64,000 nucleotides of DNA from Rosellinia necatrix (GCA_021209875.1 JAGYVD010000001.1:2418001-2482000); one strand, 5' to 3'; positions 1-12,842 are shown, numbered from the stretch's first letter. Numbers and translations are program-made. Notes: a model not told the origin generated them from the letters alone.

Positions 1-254
1 ACTTGGGTAAACTTAAAGTTGTGTGCTCACAGTGCTGATGACAATGATCCCCATCTGACCGGGCATGTCCCTACTTTCCAGTATTCCGAGTAGGTTAGTT
101 TACGTGGCCACCTCCATATTCTATGTAGGTCGGTGGTGCGGCTCCCACCCTGTTTGACGCCCTTCAAAGCTAGACGAATCCTTCCACGGAGCAGCGGGGT
201 CCCGATTTATGTGTCAGTTGATATCGCACAAAGCGACATACAAGCAATCCAGCC
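1..254. other. Upstream region of vps37, no gene seen
   Basis: Normal-composition sequence ahead of the vps37 start codon. It presumably holds the vps37 promoter and 5' UTR, but I see no convincing TATA box, tRNA or upstream exon. A 61-codon frame that begins at 133 overlaps the vps37 start and has no recognisable content. Confidence 0.5.
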
Positions 255-1176
255 ATGTACACAACCCCGACGCCGCCGCCGCCGATCCCGCCGCCGAAGC
301 CCAACAGCCACGATGTGAGCCGGCTCGGGACGCCCGCTGGGAACTCTCCCCGTCCACCGCCGCCGGTGCCGGACACTGGGCATAGCGGCGGGTTGGAGAG
401 CATGGGGGTTTCCAACGGCAGGATAGCGACCACAGACGCCTCGGGTTTGATTCTTGCGCCCTCGGCCGCAACGAGCGGCATCGCGCGACAGCACCAGGAG
501 CCCATTCCGGATCCTGGCGACACCTGGCTACCCCGGATGCTGGAGGATAAGTCGTAAGTCTGCCCCGAACCAGCGCAACGCCAGCGCAACGCCACACGCC
601 GGACATGTTGTACTGAGAGCTCTGCTTGTGGCGCGTAGGAAACAGGACCTAGCCGAAATCCTCAGCAACCCATCCGTGCTCCAGGCCCTCACCGTCTCGC
701 CGGCAACGATGCACCCTTCGCTCGCTCAGACCCAGGATGCGCTTCAAACTGCACTGGACGAGAACATCAACCTCGCCCAGCATCTCACCGAGCTCGAGAC
801 GCGGCTGGCACACCAACGCTCTGCTACACAGGCCCAGCTTCTCTCCGCACACGCGCTCGACCGGCAATGGCGTTCTAAGCAGGCTGATATGGACACCGCT
901 CTCGCCCCTTTCGCCCCCGCAGCCCTTTATGCCCGCCTGACGCAGGCTTTGCAGGAGCAGGAAATGTTGTGCGCCGCCATGGAGGAGAGTTTCTTAGAGG
1001 GGGAAGGTACACAGGGGGGCGGCAGCAAAGGCGACGACGGTGCAGGACGCAGCCTAGCTACGGAGCGAGAAACGCTCGATTGGGTTCGGAGATATCGAGA
1101 AGCACGGCGGCTATACTACCTCCGCCAGGAGCGTAAGGAGAGATGGAACGAGAGACGGGTTGGCGGTTGGCGATGA
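255..1176 (+). CDS. vps37: ESCRT-I subunit VPS37 (Mod(r) domain protein), 2 exons
   Basis: Exons 255-553 and 639-1176; the 85-bp intron has a GTAAGT donor at 554 and a TAG acceptor at 636-638, with a branch-like ACTGAG near 612. The spliced protein is 278 aa. Residues 1-100 are a proline-rich linker (PPPPIPPPKP, then PRPPPPVP) ending in the motif PDPGDTWLPRMLEDKS. Residues 101 to about 225 are the coiled-coil Mod(r) domain, with KQDLAEILSNPS, MHPSLAQTQDAL and LDENINLAQHL. The C-terminus is basic (YYLRQERKERW...GGWR). Known role: VPS37 joins VPS23, VPS28 and MVB12 in ESCRT-I at endosomes, which passes ubiquitinated membrane cargo into multivesicular bodies. The frame starting at 454 reads through the intron and is not the true N-terminus. 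The splice restores the phase exactly (split Ser codon). Family assignment is from motif recognition. Confidence 0.9.
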
Positions 1177-2717
1177 GGCGGGACCCCAGCATCAAAGCCT
1201 TCAGCCAGGCGAGCTACAGCCCCCCAATATGCTCAACCCCGAAGCCTTGGGCCTGGCACGCCCTCAGGCTACTATGGCTGCCGCGAGCCGACGCCTAGGC
1301 AAAGTCATCCGGAGCAGCCCCCGGGTCATAACCACTCGTCACGCTTCGTGTGCGGAAAAACAGAGGTTGGATGTCGCGAGAACACTGGGCATACCCATGC
1401 ATCAGCGAACCTACTCCCACGCGCGCACACCCCGTAGGCCCACGGTAGCAGACATTCTCAGCTTGTGTAGTCCAGCGAGCTTCGATTGCCACAGGCAGGC
1501 CAGTCGCATAATGGCGCTTTCATGCTATCATATGCCACCCCATCATTAAGTTTCAATACTAGACTGTGGGCTTGTGGTATGATTGCGATGCAATGCTGCT
1601 AAGAATAGGGTGGGAAAAGGGCTTTTCTAGATTGGTGCTTCATCTGGCGAATGCAATGACAGTACACAAAGGCAAGGTTGCCACTACAAGGGGTCCGGCT
1701 AGTCCAAGGGTTGGGTTCCCCGAACCGATACCAATTGCAGCCTCCCAATAGGATGGCGACTAGGTATATATCCCACCCAGCCGTAGATCTCTATGTTGAA
1801 TACTTCTTATTCCCTCGACGAATCAGCCTCCGCCGTTGGGCGTCCTAAGAGTTCTCCGTGTGACAAACTTCCCTGGTAATTGGGTGCTAGGAGACTTTTG
1901 TCGCAATTTAATATCAAATGCCTATGCGGACAGTCATTCCATCGTATGCGCACGGATGAGATGAGATGGCAAGCTCGTTCGGGCGAGGATCGTGACGGGT
2001 GAAAGCTCCGAGCATCAGCATACAGCATACGTCGGCGCACAGTTGTCACTCGCTCGCCCATCCGGACTCGTTTGGTTGCAGTTATTGATATGAGAGTTGC
2101 AGTTATGACGCCTCCCAACTCCCCATGCTCCGGCTGGGTGGAACAATCTAGTTAGCGACGCGATATCCCGTCCAGGCAACATTTTACTATTTTTAACCAA
2201 GCTTCTAATTTTATCAAGGTGTTCTAGGCTTACACGGGACGAATGATTAGATCCATCATGGACAGCTGCTCGGTCCGTGACGGTGCCACGGTTAATATGG
2301 GTAAATCGGCCTGCGTTCTGCCCCGATCCAGACCGAGCCCACAGCCAGCAGGTCTCGAAATCCCAGCCCGAAAACCGATCTCCCGGGCCTCTAGGGCGCT
2401 CCAGATCCAAAAGGGCCCTTGCCGCCCTGGTACGAGGGGGGCTTGGTATTTGGATTGGACTGCTTCGGGGGGCGCCTGGTGTTATGATATAGAAGTAGGT
2501 CATTTTCACGACTTGTCGACATTTGTCCGCGTCCGCCCTCGTCTACTCATCCGTCATAACCAGGAGTCAAGCTAGACTGAATCTATAGTCTGCTGGTAGC
2601 CGCTCACATCGCCTCCATTTCATTGTTTCGCGAGAAAAGACCGCCCTACCTACTCAACCACATTCGGTAAGACGCGAAGCGCATAAGTAGTTTCGAATGG
2701 AAACCACAGTTAGCGCA
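1177..2717. other. Intergenic region, no supported gene
   Basis: About 1.5 kb between two plus-strand genes. Several frames of 60-164 codons are open (for example 1160-1549 + and 2015-2509 -), but none shows a domain, a codon pattern or splice sites that improve it. No tRNA cloverleaf was found. The last part should contain the promoter of the DUF4360 gene; the ATG at 2697 lies 21 bp upstream of the start chosen for that gene. Confidence 0.5.
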
Positions 2718-3454
2718 ATGCATCTTCTCAGCGTCGTTCTCGTCTCACTGCTCCCAACGCTCTCAACAGCCGCGCCACAAGTCACCTCGACGCCCCCGGC
2801 CACCGACACCTTTACGCCCCCGGCCGTCGTATCCGTCAGTTTCTCGGGCAGCGGCTGTCCGCAGGGGACGACGGACACGCCCGACTCCTCTCTCTGGGAG
2901 AACTTCGCCTTTGATCTCCCCAGTTTCAAGGCCAAGATTGGCCCTTCGAGCAGCGTTGCCGAGAGGACCGTCAACTGCCAAGCCCACGTCAACTTGAGGA
3001 GCTCGACGGCGGGTTGGCAGTTCGCTCTGAAGGACCACTGGTCAAGGGGTTACTTCGAGAATAACGGTGCGGGTGCCACACTCACACAGTATCTCACGGT
3101 ATATTTCAGCCAGGACGCCGCAGATACAGTACGTTGCTTTTCATCTATTCCCCCTACCGTTTCCCTGCGTGTGAGATACCGTGCCATTAAGCAAGAAGCG
3201 CTAACAGACCGCCTTAGGCAACCGCGGCCCGATCCATCCCCAGCACAAACTCGACCGTCTCGAAGAGCCTTGACCTGCACACGAGCATACCCGAGCCCGC
3301 TCTGGTCTGGTCACCGTGTGGCGGTAGCAGCATCCTGAATGTCAATTTTCGCATGGCGTTTACCGGGGCGGCCAGTGGTGCTGCCGCGTATTACGGCCCG
3401 GGCAAGAGCTGGCCCGTCAGCGAACGGTGGGGATGGACCTGGAGGCGATGTTAA
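2718..3454 (+). CDS. Secreted DUF4360-family protein, 2 exons
   Basis: Exons 2718-3128 and 3218-3454; the 89-bp phase-0 intron has a GTACGT donor, a CTAAC branch near 3201 and a TAG acceptor at 3215-3217. The spliced protein is 215 aa. It opens with a signal peptide (MHLLSVVLVSLLPTLSTA, then AP), so it should enter the secretory pathway. The mature part has the DUF4360 pattern: FSGSGCPQGT, a central VNCQAHVNL strand, then WSPCGG and a terminal W-x-W-x2-RC. Four cysteines in the mature part suggest two disulfides. The function of this small fungal and bacterial secreted family is not established. An in-frame ATG at 2697 would add seven residues before the hydrophobic stretch; I prefer 2718 because the signal peptide begins there. 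The frame running on through the intron to 3338 is an artefact. Confidence 0.85.
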
Positions 3455-3850
3455 TGGGAACCATCCAAACTATAATCCCATTTGATCCGGAAAGGGTGAG
3501 GCGGATGGGGTAAAAGAGAATGGGAAGGGCACAGGAAAATGCGTAGATTCGTCTATGTCAAGTAAAGTCATCATGCAGAACCGACATCCAATTGAGAATC
3601 TAGTTGACAAACATATCTGATCTGGGACGATGTCGTCGATAACAGCATCGTCTCAGGCCTGTGTAAGAGGAGATATAGATCAAAACATCCTCCCACCCTG
3701 ACCTCAGCATGCAAACAGTCCGGTCTTCTCAGCCTCGTTGTAGGGATTATACCCCAAACTCTTATCACTAACATTATTTCCTAGTTGGCTAGCATTACAC
3801 ACCTCGACCAGCGCAAACGTCAGTCTCGGATAGCAAACCCGAATTTATGA
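3455..3850. other. Intergenic region between convergent genes
   Basis: The DUF4360 gene (+) and the RBR ligase gene (-) end toward each other here, so the stretch should hold both 3' UTRs and poly(A) sites. No open frame, RNA gene or repeat stands out. Confidence 0.5.
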
Positions 3851-4478
3851 CTAGGCGTGTCTAATCCACCGCACCAGGCGACTGATAAGGGTATACGCAA
3901 GGTAGGATACGCCGCGTTGATGTAGCCGTACCAATTCTTCATGGTAAAGGTCGTCATGGTGTTGGCGTTCGCGTCTCCCTTCCATCATCCTCCTATGCGG
4001 GCAGTCTGGCGCGTGCCGGCAACCTAGCGAGAAGCCCGTATACGGACCGAGGCACTGCCAGCACCACTCATGGCCGCATGCACCTTATAGCCGAGTTAGT
4101 TTCAAATACCAGTGCAGGCCATTGCGGGTCGGGGGGCTCACAGGTCATATGGTCACAGCCGGACGATTTCTGCACATCTTTTTTACAGTCAGGGCAGGGC
4201 TTCGTCGTTCTTCTCACGTAGTCCTCGGAGCGCTTGTCGTTCTTCAACCGCCTGCGAATGCGTGCTTGGTATTGATTGCAGGTCTCGCCTTCGTGCCAGG
4301 GGACGTCATGGTGAAGACACATATCGAGTTGACAAGCATGACACCGGCCCTTCTCACACCCCGGCGGATAAATCTGCCCAGAATTGCAATTCGGGTTGAG
4401 GCACCATCGGAAGTCCTCCACGCCGGCCAATACTGCCTCCGTAGCCAATCTATCAAACCTGAGAAATGGTTAGTCATG

Positions 4479-4541
<63 letters not shown>

Positions 4542-5815
4542 CTCTCTATGGGATATGTCGATGGAATATATCCATGCATGAGTGGGAAAGATATGGCTAT
4601 TCAAGAATACCTATTAAATATATCTCTTGTGGAAACGGCTTCGACTTCTCTAAACGAGAACGTTGCGGGACATTCCGGGCACTTCACACGATTCCACGCG
4701 ACTGCCCCTATGCTGGAACTGATCCATTGGCTCACGCACTCCTTGCAAGCTGTGGCCTCGTGTGCACAGCGCAGCGTGATTTTCCTTCTGTTCGGCATTT
4801 CCGAAACTCGTTTGCTTTCCGTGCAAATACTACAGGCTTCAGTTGGGGGCAGAAGCCACGCCTCGGCGTCAATGAAGCCATCCCCGGCCTCGCGGCGCAA
4901 CTCAAAGTCGACCGACACGCCGGGGCGGAAGAGCAAGTCGTCACTGACGAGCCTACCATCGAGAAAGAGGCTGATATCCTCTGCCCGAATCTCCTCCGGC
5001 CGGGTACCCGGTCGGCCGACAGTCATAAGCACCGTCAGCTTCAGCCATGCCTTGAGGGCCGATCCGGCGAGGTCCCCAAGATCGTCGAGATATGGCCTGT
5101 GCAGGACGTATCGTTCATTAAATCCGTGGAACACAAAGTACTCATCACGCTCTACGATGCTGATGGCCAGCTCATGGCATAACCAGGATTTTACGCGGCC
5201 GCATATCCAATTGTCGCCTTGCACCGGACCTCGTCGCAGGCCGCCAAGGGCCACAACCACGACCTGGTCGTGCTCGATAGTATGTGCCCTCCCTGTTTCT
5301 GACGAGGGCGATGCCGTGAGTGCTGAGGCGACCGACCGTCGCAACTGTCCGACCGTAGTGCCCAGTTCGAGGCACTGAGCTAAGTGGTTGAGTTGGCCCC
5401 GAGACAGACACACGGCCGGGTCACCGCCGTGCCACCTGAGCTTCAGGTGTCTATCGTCTTGCGGAGCTATAACCCTGTACCATAATGTAGAACCGTCGCC
5501 TGGTAACTCGTCCTCACAGAGTAACTTGCCCTGGCGGAAAAATTCGATCTTGCTATCACACGGTATCTCCCAAACGCCCCTATCGAATTTCCTCTTCAGG
5601 AATGCAGCAATGCGGCTCAGATTTGAGGTTGTCTTGATGCCGAGCTTGACGAGAGGCCTACCAGGGACGAGCGCACCGATGTCGAGGAGTTTTACCACTA
5701 CTCGTGCCGTCGATGGCTGCTTGGGTGATGATCCTGCACAGTGCTCTGATGGTGGACCGGTGCCACGATGGTCGTGGTGAGGACAGGCGGGACACGGCTC
5801 ATGCTGCAGAAGCAT
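3851..5815 (-). CDS. RBR-type E3 ubiquitin ligase, 3 exons
   Basis: Minus-strand exons 5815-4611, 4458-4142 and 4083-3851, with introns of 152 bp (donor GTATTC, CTAAC branch, CAG acceptor) and 58 bp (donor GTGAGC, AAG acceptor). The protein is 584 aa. RING1 spans about residues 328-382 (CSIC, CAH, CKEC, CPEC). The IBR spans about 421-462 (RWCLNPNC...CHAC...HEGETC). RING2 spans about 490-518: CPDC, then SSGCDHMTC with C503 as the expected catalytic cysteine, then CACGHEWCWQC, which is completed only by splicing intron 2. RBR ligases take ubiquitin from an E2 onto the RING2 cysteine before passing it to the target. The N-terminal 320 residues are not a domain I recognise; two stretches (about 40-115 and 250-310) look ubiquitin-like. 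An in-frame stop lies just upstream of the ATG. The tail after GHEWCWQCLGPYTG is less certain and could hide another intron. Confidence 0.85.
4478..4540. repeat. TA/TG compound microsatellite inside an intron
   Basis: TATG and TA repeats run into about 13 TG units. The whole array lies inside intron 1 (4459-4610) of the RBR ligase gene, so length changes would not alter the protein. On the transcript strand it reads as CA followed by TA repeats. Confidence 0.95.
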
Positions 5816-6210
5816 CGTGGTGATTATTCACGACTTCTCAACGCCGATGGATGCGAGGCAAGACGGGTCATAGCGACGACACGGCCGGCGCTTCCGTGTC
5901 CGGACGAGGTCGCGGTTGTCGCTTCGTGGCTTCTGGGTTTCTGGGTTCGCCCTTGTTTGCTTTTCGGTAAGGAGTGCGATAGTAATTCCGTTGCTGGCCT
6001 TCAGTTGGAGACAGAGCCTGTGAGATCTAGGTAACAGATAGGGAACCCTGGCGCGAGCGCCCAATCGTCTACCAGTTCACCCCTTGAGGAGACAGCTTCG
6101 GCCAGTCAGACCGAGTATACGATTTTTGGCTTGCCTTTTTTGTTAATTGGCGTGGCTTTACGTCGGCGGTGCCACGACAGACACACACATGTACGTACAC
6201 GCTCGCACAT

Positions 6211-6243
<33 letters not shown>

Positions 6244-6244
6244 T

Positions 6245-6275
<31 letters not shown>

Positions 6276-6435
6276 ATATGTTATAGATAACGCGTATGGC
6301 ATGCATGCTTACCACATTTAACCCAGTAGAGGGACTTTTAAGTTAGCTTTCACGTAAAACTTTAGATACAAGTCGTAGAACCTTTCTATAAACTTAAGCG
6401 ATCACGTCTCCCGCCAAATATCCGTTGCTCGGTCT
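5816..6435. other. Intergenic region at edge of first gene block
   Basis: Upstream region of the RBR ligase gene, presumably holding its promoter, and the last normal-composition DNA before the AT-rich block. It contains the CA microsatellite listed separately. Frames at 5768-6034 and 6069-6315 are open only because of the dinucleotide repeat or by chance. Confidence 0.5.
6181..6277. repeat. CA/CATA microsatellite
   Basis: Runs of CA interspersed with CATA and ending in a short TA run. It produces long but meaningless Val/Cys/Tyr frames on the minus strand. Confidence 0.95.
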
Positions 6436-6543
6436 TGTTAGGTTCGGAATGAGGAATAATGTTGTATTAGTTATAAAGCTATTTCCTAGGCTAGGGTGAA
6501 AAGTGGATAGGTTTAGGGTCCCAGGTGTACAGACCACCCTACA
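6436..6543. repeat. 108-bp terminal direct repeat, left copy (LTR-like)
   Basis: Begins TGTTAGG and ends CCCTACA, so it has the TG...CA ends of an LTR. A second copy of the same length lies at 18548-18655. The two differ only by transitions, mostly G-to-A in the right copy (for example GGTTCGGAATGAGG versus GGTTTAAAATAAGG). The flanking 5 bp (GGTCT on the left, GTCGC after the right copy) do not match, so no target duplication is visible. The length is short for an LTR. Confidence 0.75.
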
Positions 6544-6545
6544 CA

Positions 6546-6581
6546 CGGCTAAATATCCTTACCATAAGCACCGCCGAGGAG
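6546..6581 (+). other. Boundary motif copy 1 (CTAAATATCC...ATAAGC)
   Basis: Immediately after the left 108-bp repeat. It shares its layout (GGC/AGC, then AAATATCCTT, then ATAAGC and a GAGG tail) with 25828-25864 at the other gene/AT-rich border. Most differences are transitions. It may be the untranslated leader next to the LTR of one retroelement family. Confidence 0.5.
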
Positions 6582-9500
6582 AATTCCCTGTTTTTTTTCC
6601 GGGATAATAAGTTTATTTCTTTTTAATTTAATTAATATTAAAGCTTAAGTTAATATTACAAATTTTTTTTAAGCAATTTTATTTTTATTAAGCTGTTTTT
6701 TTATTATTTTTTATAATTATAACCTAATTATTTAATAGTTTTTTAACTTTTTAATATATAAATAAAGTTTTTTTACGATTTAATAACTATTTAATTAAAA
6801 CGATCCGCGTATTTTTATTTATTTTTAAAGCTTTAGATTATTTTTTTAAATAAGAAATTTTAAAGTTTTTTTTAGCTAAAAACAACTTTATTTCTTAAAA
6901 AAATACTAATAATTAATAAAAGTTTATTAATACTTTTTAAATCGCAGTTTTTTTAATTTTTTTAATTTTTAAATTTTTTTCTGTGCAGTTTATAACTTAA
7001 AGCTTTATATTTAATATTTTTTTATATAATTTTAAATCTTGTTTAATCTATTAAAATTTTTTCTTGCTTTATTAAAACTTTTTTAAAACTTTCTAAAGTT
7101 TTAATTATTTTTAGCCAGCTTATTATTTTTTTGTTTTATTATATATTTTTAATAAAAGTTTTAAATTTTTAGTTTTTATTTTTATTATAGCTAATTTATT
7201 AGTTTTTATTTATAATTAATTATTAAATGCTGCGTTATTATTAATATTATTTTTATTTATAATATTATTAATAAAAAAATAGTTAATACTTTTAATTAAA
7301 CTATTTTATAAAAATAAAAGTTTTTTAAATTTTTACTAAATTTATTTAAACTATTAAATATAATAATAATTATTTATGCTTTTAAAAAAAGTTTTATTTA
7401 TAATAATATTCTAAAACTTTTTATTGTTTTTTCTAAGCTTATTTTTAACTAGTTTTTTAATTAAGCTGCTTTAGCTTTTTATTATAAAAAAATATTATGC
7501 TGCTAAAAATAATTAAAGTCTAAAAACTTTTTATATTTTTTACATAGTTAATTCTGTTTTAAAAAAAAATATAAAATAGCTTGTCTTTATACTACCTAGT
7601 TTTTATTTTTATTAAATAATCAGCTATATTTTTATTAATTTTTTTAATTTAATATATTAATAAGTTTTATAATTTTTAAATAAAATTACTATATTATTTT
7701 ATATAGCCGCACATATAACCTTATAGCTGGAAGATTTTTTATAATATTTTTAAAATTATATAATTATATTTAAATAGCTATAGCTTTTTATATAAGCTAT
7801 AAAAATTATATTAAATTAAATAGCTAGCAAACTTTATAAATTTAATATATATATTTTTATAATTTAATTTTTATTTAATATATATTAAAAATATATAAAT
7901 TTTATATATTTAATTTAATAAACTTTAAAAATTAATAATATAGTTAATATTTAATATAAACGGTAAAAATATTTAACTAATTTTTTTAAAATATTTTTTA
8001 TTTAAATATTTTTAAAATAATATAAATATATTTATTAAAAAAAAAAAAGCTAGTTTTTCTCTGCTTTAATCCGTTTTATTTTTAAATCAGTTTTTTAGCA
8101 TTTAATAATAATTAATTTCTGCTTTAGCGTTTAAAAAATATTTTAATTAAAACAGCTAATAAAAAGTTTTTATATTATCGTTTAAAAATGTTTTAATAAC
8201 TTTCTAACTTTAATAATATTTTATTAAATTATTTAAGTTAAACAATTATTATATTAAATAATTTATTTAATTATGTTTAATAAATAAGCAGAGTTTTTTA
8301 ATATAATATTAGAATTTTAAATAAATTAGAACAATTTTAAACGTTAAATAACTGTTTATATTTATTTAATTTACTGTTTATTTAAATCGGTTATTTTATA
8401 CGTTAGCTATAACTATTCTTTTGTTTTTTATTAAATAAACTTAAAAACATTTTTTTTAATTACTTATATTTTTTTAAAGTTTATATTAAATGTTATAATT
8501 ATAATAAAAACTAAAAGTTATTAAATATAATAATAAGTTAAAATTAATAATTATAAGTTAAAAAAAATAAAGCTTAAAAAAATTATTATTTAAAATAAAC
8601 AAAGCGATTTTTTATTTTAAAATAAATTGTTAAAATCTAAAACCTTTAGTTAAATAAAAATGCTTAAATATTCGGATAAATCTATACGTTTATTAATTCT
8701 AAGTTTTAAATATCGTTTAAGTTTTAAAATATTTAGCAAAAAACAGTTTTATTTATTTTTAAAATAAATAATTATATTTTATAATAAACTAGAACACAGC
8801 CAGAAGTTAAAAAAACAGCTATTACTATAGTTGTATTAATAAAATCTTTTGTTTTTTTTTATTTAATTATATATATAGTTAGCAAGTTATAACCGACTAT
8901 TATTTTATTTATTAAAGTTAAAAAAATAAAGTTTTTATTAAATAATATGTTTTTTCTGTTATAATAAAACCGTTAATTAAATAAATATAAAATAACTATT
9001 AGGTTTTTTTATTATTAAAATCGCTTTTTTTTTATTTTAATAACTAAAAGCCTTCCGTTTTTTATTATTTTAGGAAAGTTTTTTTATTAAAGTTCTAAAT
9101 TAAACCTTTAAATATAAATAAGCAACTTTATTTTAATAGAAAGGTTTAGGTAATTCCTCTAGGCGGCTATTAGTTATTAATATATTTAATATATACGTTT
9201 GTTTAAATAGCATTTATATAAGAATTAAGCTTTATTATAATTAAAAAATAATTTAGTTTATATAATCTTATTTTTTAAAAAGCTTTAGTTTTTTAGCAAA
9301 ATATTTAATTTTTAGCAGGTTTATATTACATAAGTTAAATCTTCCGTTAATTATTCGATTTTTTTATTATAATTATTAACTATAAAAAATATATTGTACT
9401 AAAGATCTTTTAATAGTTATATTTTTTATGCTAATAAAGTTTAATATTGCTTTTTTAAATAAATAAATAACGCTAAGTTGTTTTTTTTCCGATTAAATAT

Positions 9501-12500
9501 TTTAATATATATATATTTAGCCCCGGGAAAAACTAGCAAATATTTATTAAATATTTATTAATAATTATTTGCTTTTATTACAGCTATTATTTTATTATTA
9601 TCTATAATATTAAATATAATATATAAGTTTTTTTATATAATCCTGCTATTTTAATAAACTAGAAAAAACTTTAATTTAAATCTTTCTGCTTTAATTAAAA
9701 TATTTATAATTATAACCTGTTTTATAATCTGTTTTTTTTTTATAATCGTTTATTAGATTATTTAATAATAACTTTATTAAAATTTATTTTTATAGTTTTT
9801 ATTATAAATATGTTTATAGTTTAATAAGCAGGCAAATTTACTAAATAAATATAGTTAAAAAATAATCGTGTTTTTTTTAAGTTTATTTATAATAACATTT
9901 TATAAGATTTAATTTTTAGTTTTAATTTTAAAACCGCGGAAATTTTAGCGTTGTTGTTATTAATTTATACCGACCGGTTTGTTTTAATATATTATTATAA
10001 CAAATATTAAATTTAAAAACAAGTTAAATTTATTTTAGTTTTATAGCAGCTAAGTTTTAACTAATTAATCGCAGGTTTTAATTCAGGTTTATTTTTAATT
10101 ATAAAGTTTCGGTTGTTTTTTATTTAAAGCATTTATTATATTTTTTTAAAAAGCAGGTAAAAAAAATATCGACTTATAAAAATAATTTTTATATTAATAT
10201 ATATATAAGTTCAGGCATATAGTATTAAAATATATTTTAATAAAAGTCTGGTTTAAAAATAAACTAAGCTTTTAGTTTATTAAATAAATATGTTTTTATA
10301 TAAAAAATAAAAATAAAAACCTGGTTTAGTTTTTTTTAAAGCTAATGTTTTTTATTATTAATATAATTATCGAACTAAATTTAATAAGTTTCTGTTATAA
10401 TAAAACTTATTAGTTTTTAAGCTAATTATATATTATAATATATTTTTGCTTAGCTAAATAAAAAAAAAGCTTTATATAATATTTAATTAATATATATTGC
10501 TTAAAACTTTATAGTTTTATTATAAGTTTATATTTCTAAAGCTTTTATGTTCCAGCAGTAAAATTTTATTTTAAACCTAGTTTTTAATAAGCTTAGCATA
10601 TTTTTTACGATTTTAATAAATATATATAGTTAGCCCGGTTAAATTAAAATATATATTTAAAACAAAAAAAAATATTTAGTTAATATTATATATATAAACG
10701 CAGAGTTAATTAAAAAAGCTAGATTAAAAAAAGTTGATCTGATTTTTTTTATAACATGTTTAAAATATATTAATAAATCGGTTTAATAAAAATAAAACGT
10801 TCCGTTTAAATTAAATTATTTTATTTAACTAAAATATATTTTAATTATTATATTTTTAATTACTTTTTAAGCAATAAAAAATTACGTTTAATATAAAAGT
10901 ACAGTTAAATTTAATTAAAAATTTTTTTAATATAATTAGATCTAAATATTTAATAAAAGTCTGATTATTTTATAATAAATATTTTAAATATTTTTATCCT
11001 ATCGTTTAAAAAATAAGGCTTAAATATTTAAATTTTTTAGTTTTAGCTTTTTATACGCTTTTTAAATAATCAGGCAATAAATTTTTTCGGCTATTTTTAA
11101 AAGTTATAAAAACAGCTTCTGCTTTATTTTTTAAACTTTCAAAAGATTTAGTTTTAAAACATAATATTTATTTTTAAAGTTTTTAAAATTTTTTAATTTA
11201 TAAATTTATTAATATTTATATTAGCTTTTTATTTAATTTTATATTTAAATATAAAATATGTTTTTATTAGTTAATACGTTATTAATATTTAAATTTATAT
11301 TTAATAGTTTTAAATTAAAGTTTAAATTATATTTTTATAAATAAAAGCAGTATTATTTTTTTTATAAGTGTTTTTAAATAAAGCCGCAAAAGTTTTAATT
11401 ATTTTTTAAATCGAATTAAATAATATTTATAAGTTTTTATTAGTTGTTTTTATATAAATAATCTTTTATTTTTTAGCTTTAAAATATTTAATTTAATATA
11501 TTAACAACGGTAATATAACAAGCAAATTTTTAATCTAGTTTTTTGTTTTAATAAAATGCTTATTATTTTTAAAAACGATATATATATTAAATGTTAATTG
11601 TTTAAACTTTTTTTTTTTTAGCTTTACTTAAGCTTAAATATATGTAGTAGATTTGTTTTTTTTTTAATAATAAAAATATTTTTAAAGCAGTAAAAATTTT
11701 TTTTTTTTATTTTTAGCTTTCGATATATTTTTTTTTTAATATTATATTTATAGTTTTTAAACGTTAATAAAAATATTGTTTGCAAATATATTTATCGTAA
11801 AACTTGCTTTATAGTACTAAAAAATTTTTTATTATAAAAACTATAATATGTTTACTTACGTTTTTTTTTAAATAATTAAATTTTTTATTTAACACTTTTA
11901 AAATATCGCTTTATAAATAATAAAGCTGTTTGTTTTAAACGTATAAATATATTTTATATATAAATTAATCGACTAGTTTTAAAACAAAGGATTTTTTTTT
12001 TATGCGTTAAGCCAGCATTTCTACTTGTTTTTTTATAATCAGTTATTTATTTTTTAAATAATAAAAATTTTAAAGGTCGGCAGCTTTTTTTAAATATGTT
12101 TTTTTGCCTAGAGGGTATTTAATTTTATATACAAGGTTTTAATTAAAGTTAATAACTTGTTGCTTAAAAATATAAAAAATAGCAATTAAATAATAATCTA
12201 TTTATTTAAAATAATTTATTTTTTAACTTATAATATAGAATTTTATTTTTATTTTTGTCTGTTTATATGTTTGTTTTTTAAATTTTTTGTTAATATATAT
12301 TATATGTTTTTTTCTAGCTGTTATAACTACTTCGGCCTATAATTTAAAATTTTTTAAGTTATTTATTAAACTTAAACATAATAAAAATATCTCCGGCTTT
12401 ATATTCTAAATATATAAATGTTTATATATATTTATACTTCCAGTAAGTTTTAAATAATTAAAAGCTTTTTTAAATATTAACAGTCGGTAATTTAAAAAAT

Positions 12501-12609
12501 TAAAAAGCATTTATTTTAAAAATTATATTTGCGGTAATTTTAATAATATAAGTTTAAAAATTAAGATTTTAATAAATATATAAATAAAAAAGGTTAAATA
12601 ATAATAATT

Positions 12610-12842
12610 AGTAATTAAACAGTTTTTAAGTTATTAATAAAATATATTTAAAATAATAACTATTTAAAATAATGTTAGGCAAACAGGCAGGTGTAAATAA
12701 GTGTATAAGCTAGGTTACTAGTTTAATAATAATAACGTATTTAGTAATTAATAAAGTTTTATTAAGTTATTATTATAAAATTTTATATTTAAAATAATAA
12801 CTATTTAAAATTTAATTAGGCAAACAGGCTAGGTTTAAATAA
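12610..12842. repeat. Imperfect tandem duplication, about 135-140 bp unit
   Basis: The segment from 12610 (GTAATTAAACAG) recurs from 12743 (GTAATTAATAAAG). Both carry AAAATAATAACTATTTAAAA followed by TTAGGCAAACAGGC. This is a slightly less AT-rich spot within the degraded block. The nature of the duplication is unknown. Confidence 0.55.

Noticed and set aside
454..638. Open frame extending the second vps37 exon upstream to an ATG at 454
   Set aside because: It reads through a canonical GTAAGT...TAG intron, and the true N-terminus is the proline-rich exon at 255-553.
1160..1549. Plus-strand frame of 129 codons downstream of vps37
   Set aside because: Overlaps the vps37 end and has no domain or splice support.
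2015..2509. Minus-strand frame of 164 codons
   Set aside because: No recognisable domain, and overlapping frames on both strands look equally open.
4122..5378. 418-codon plus-strand frame
   Set aside because: Antisense to the RBR ligase, runs through its intron and the microsatellite, and encodes tandem Tyr/Ile and Cys/Val text.
6069..6315. Val/Cys/Tyr-rich minus-strand frames
   Set aside because: Produced by the CA/CATA microsatellite.
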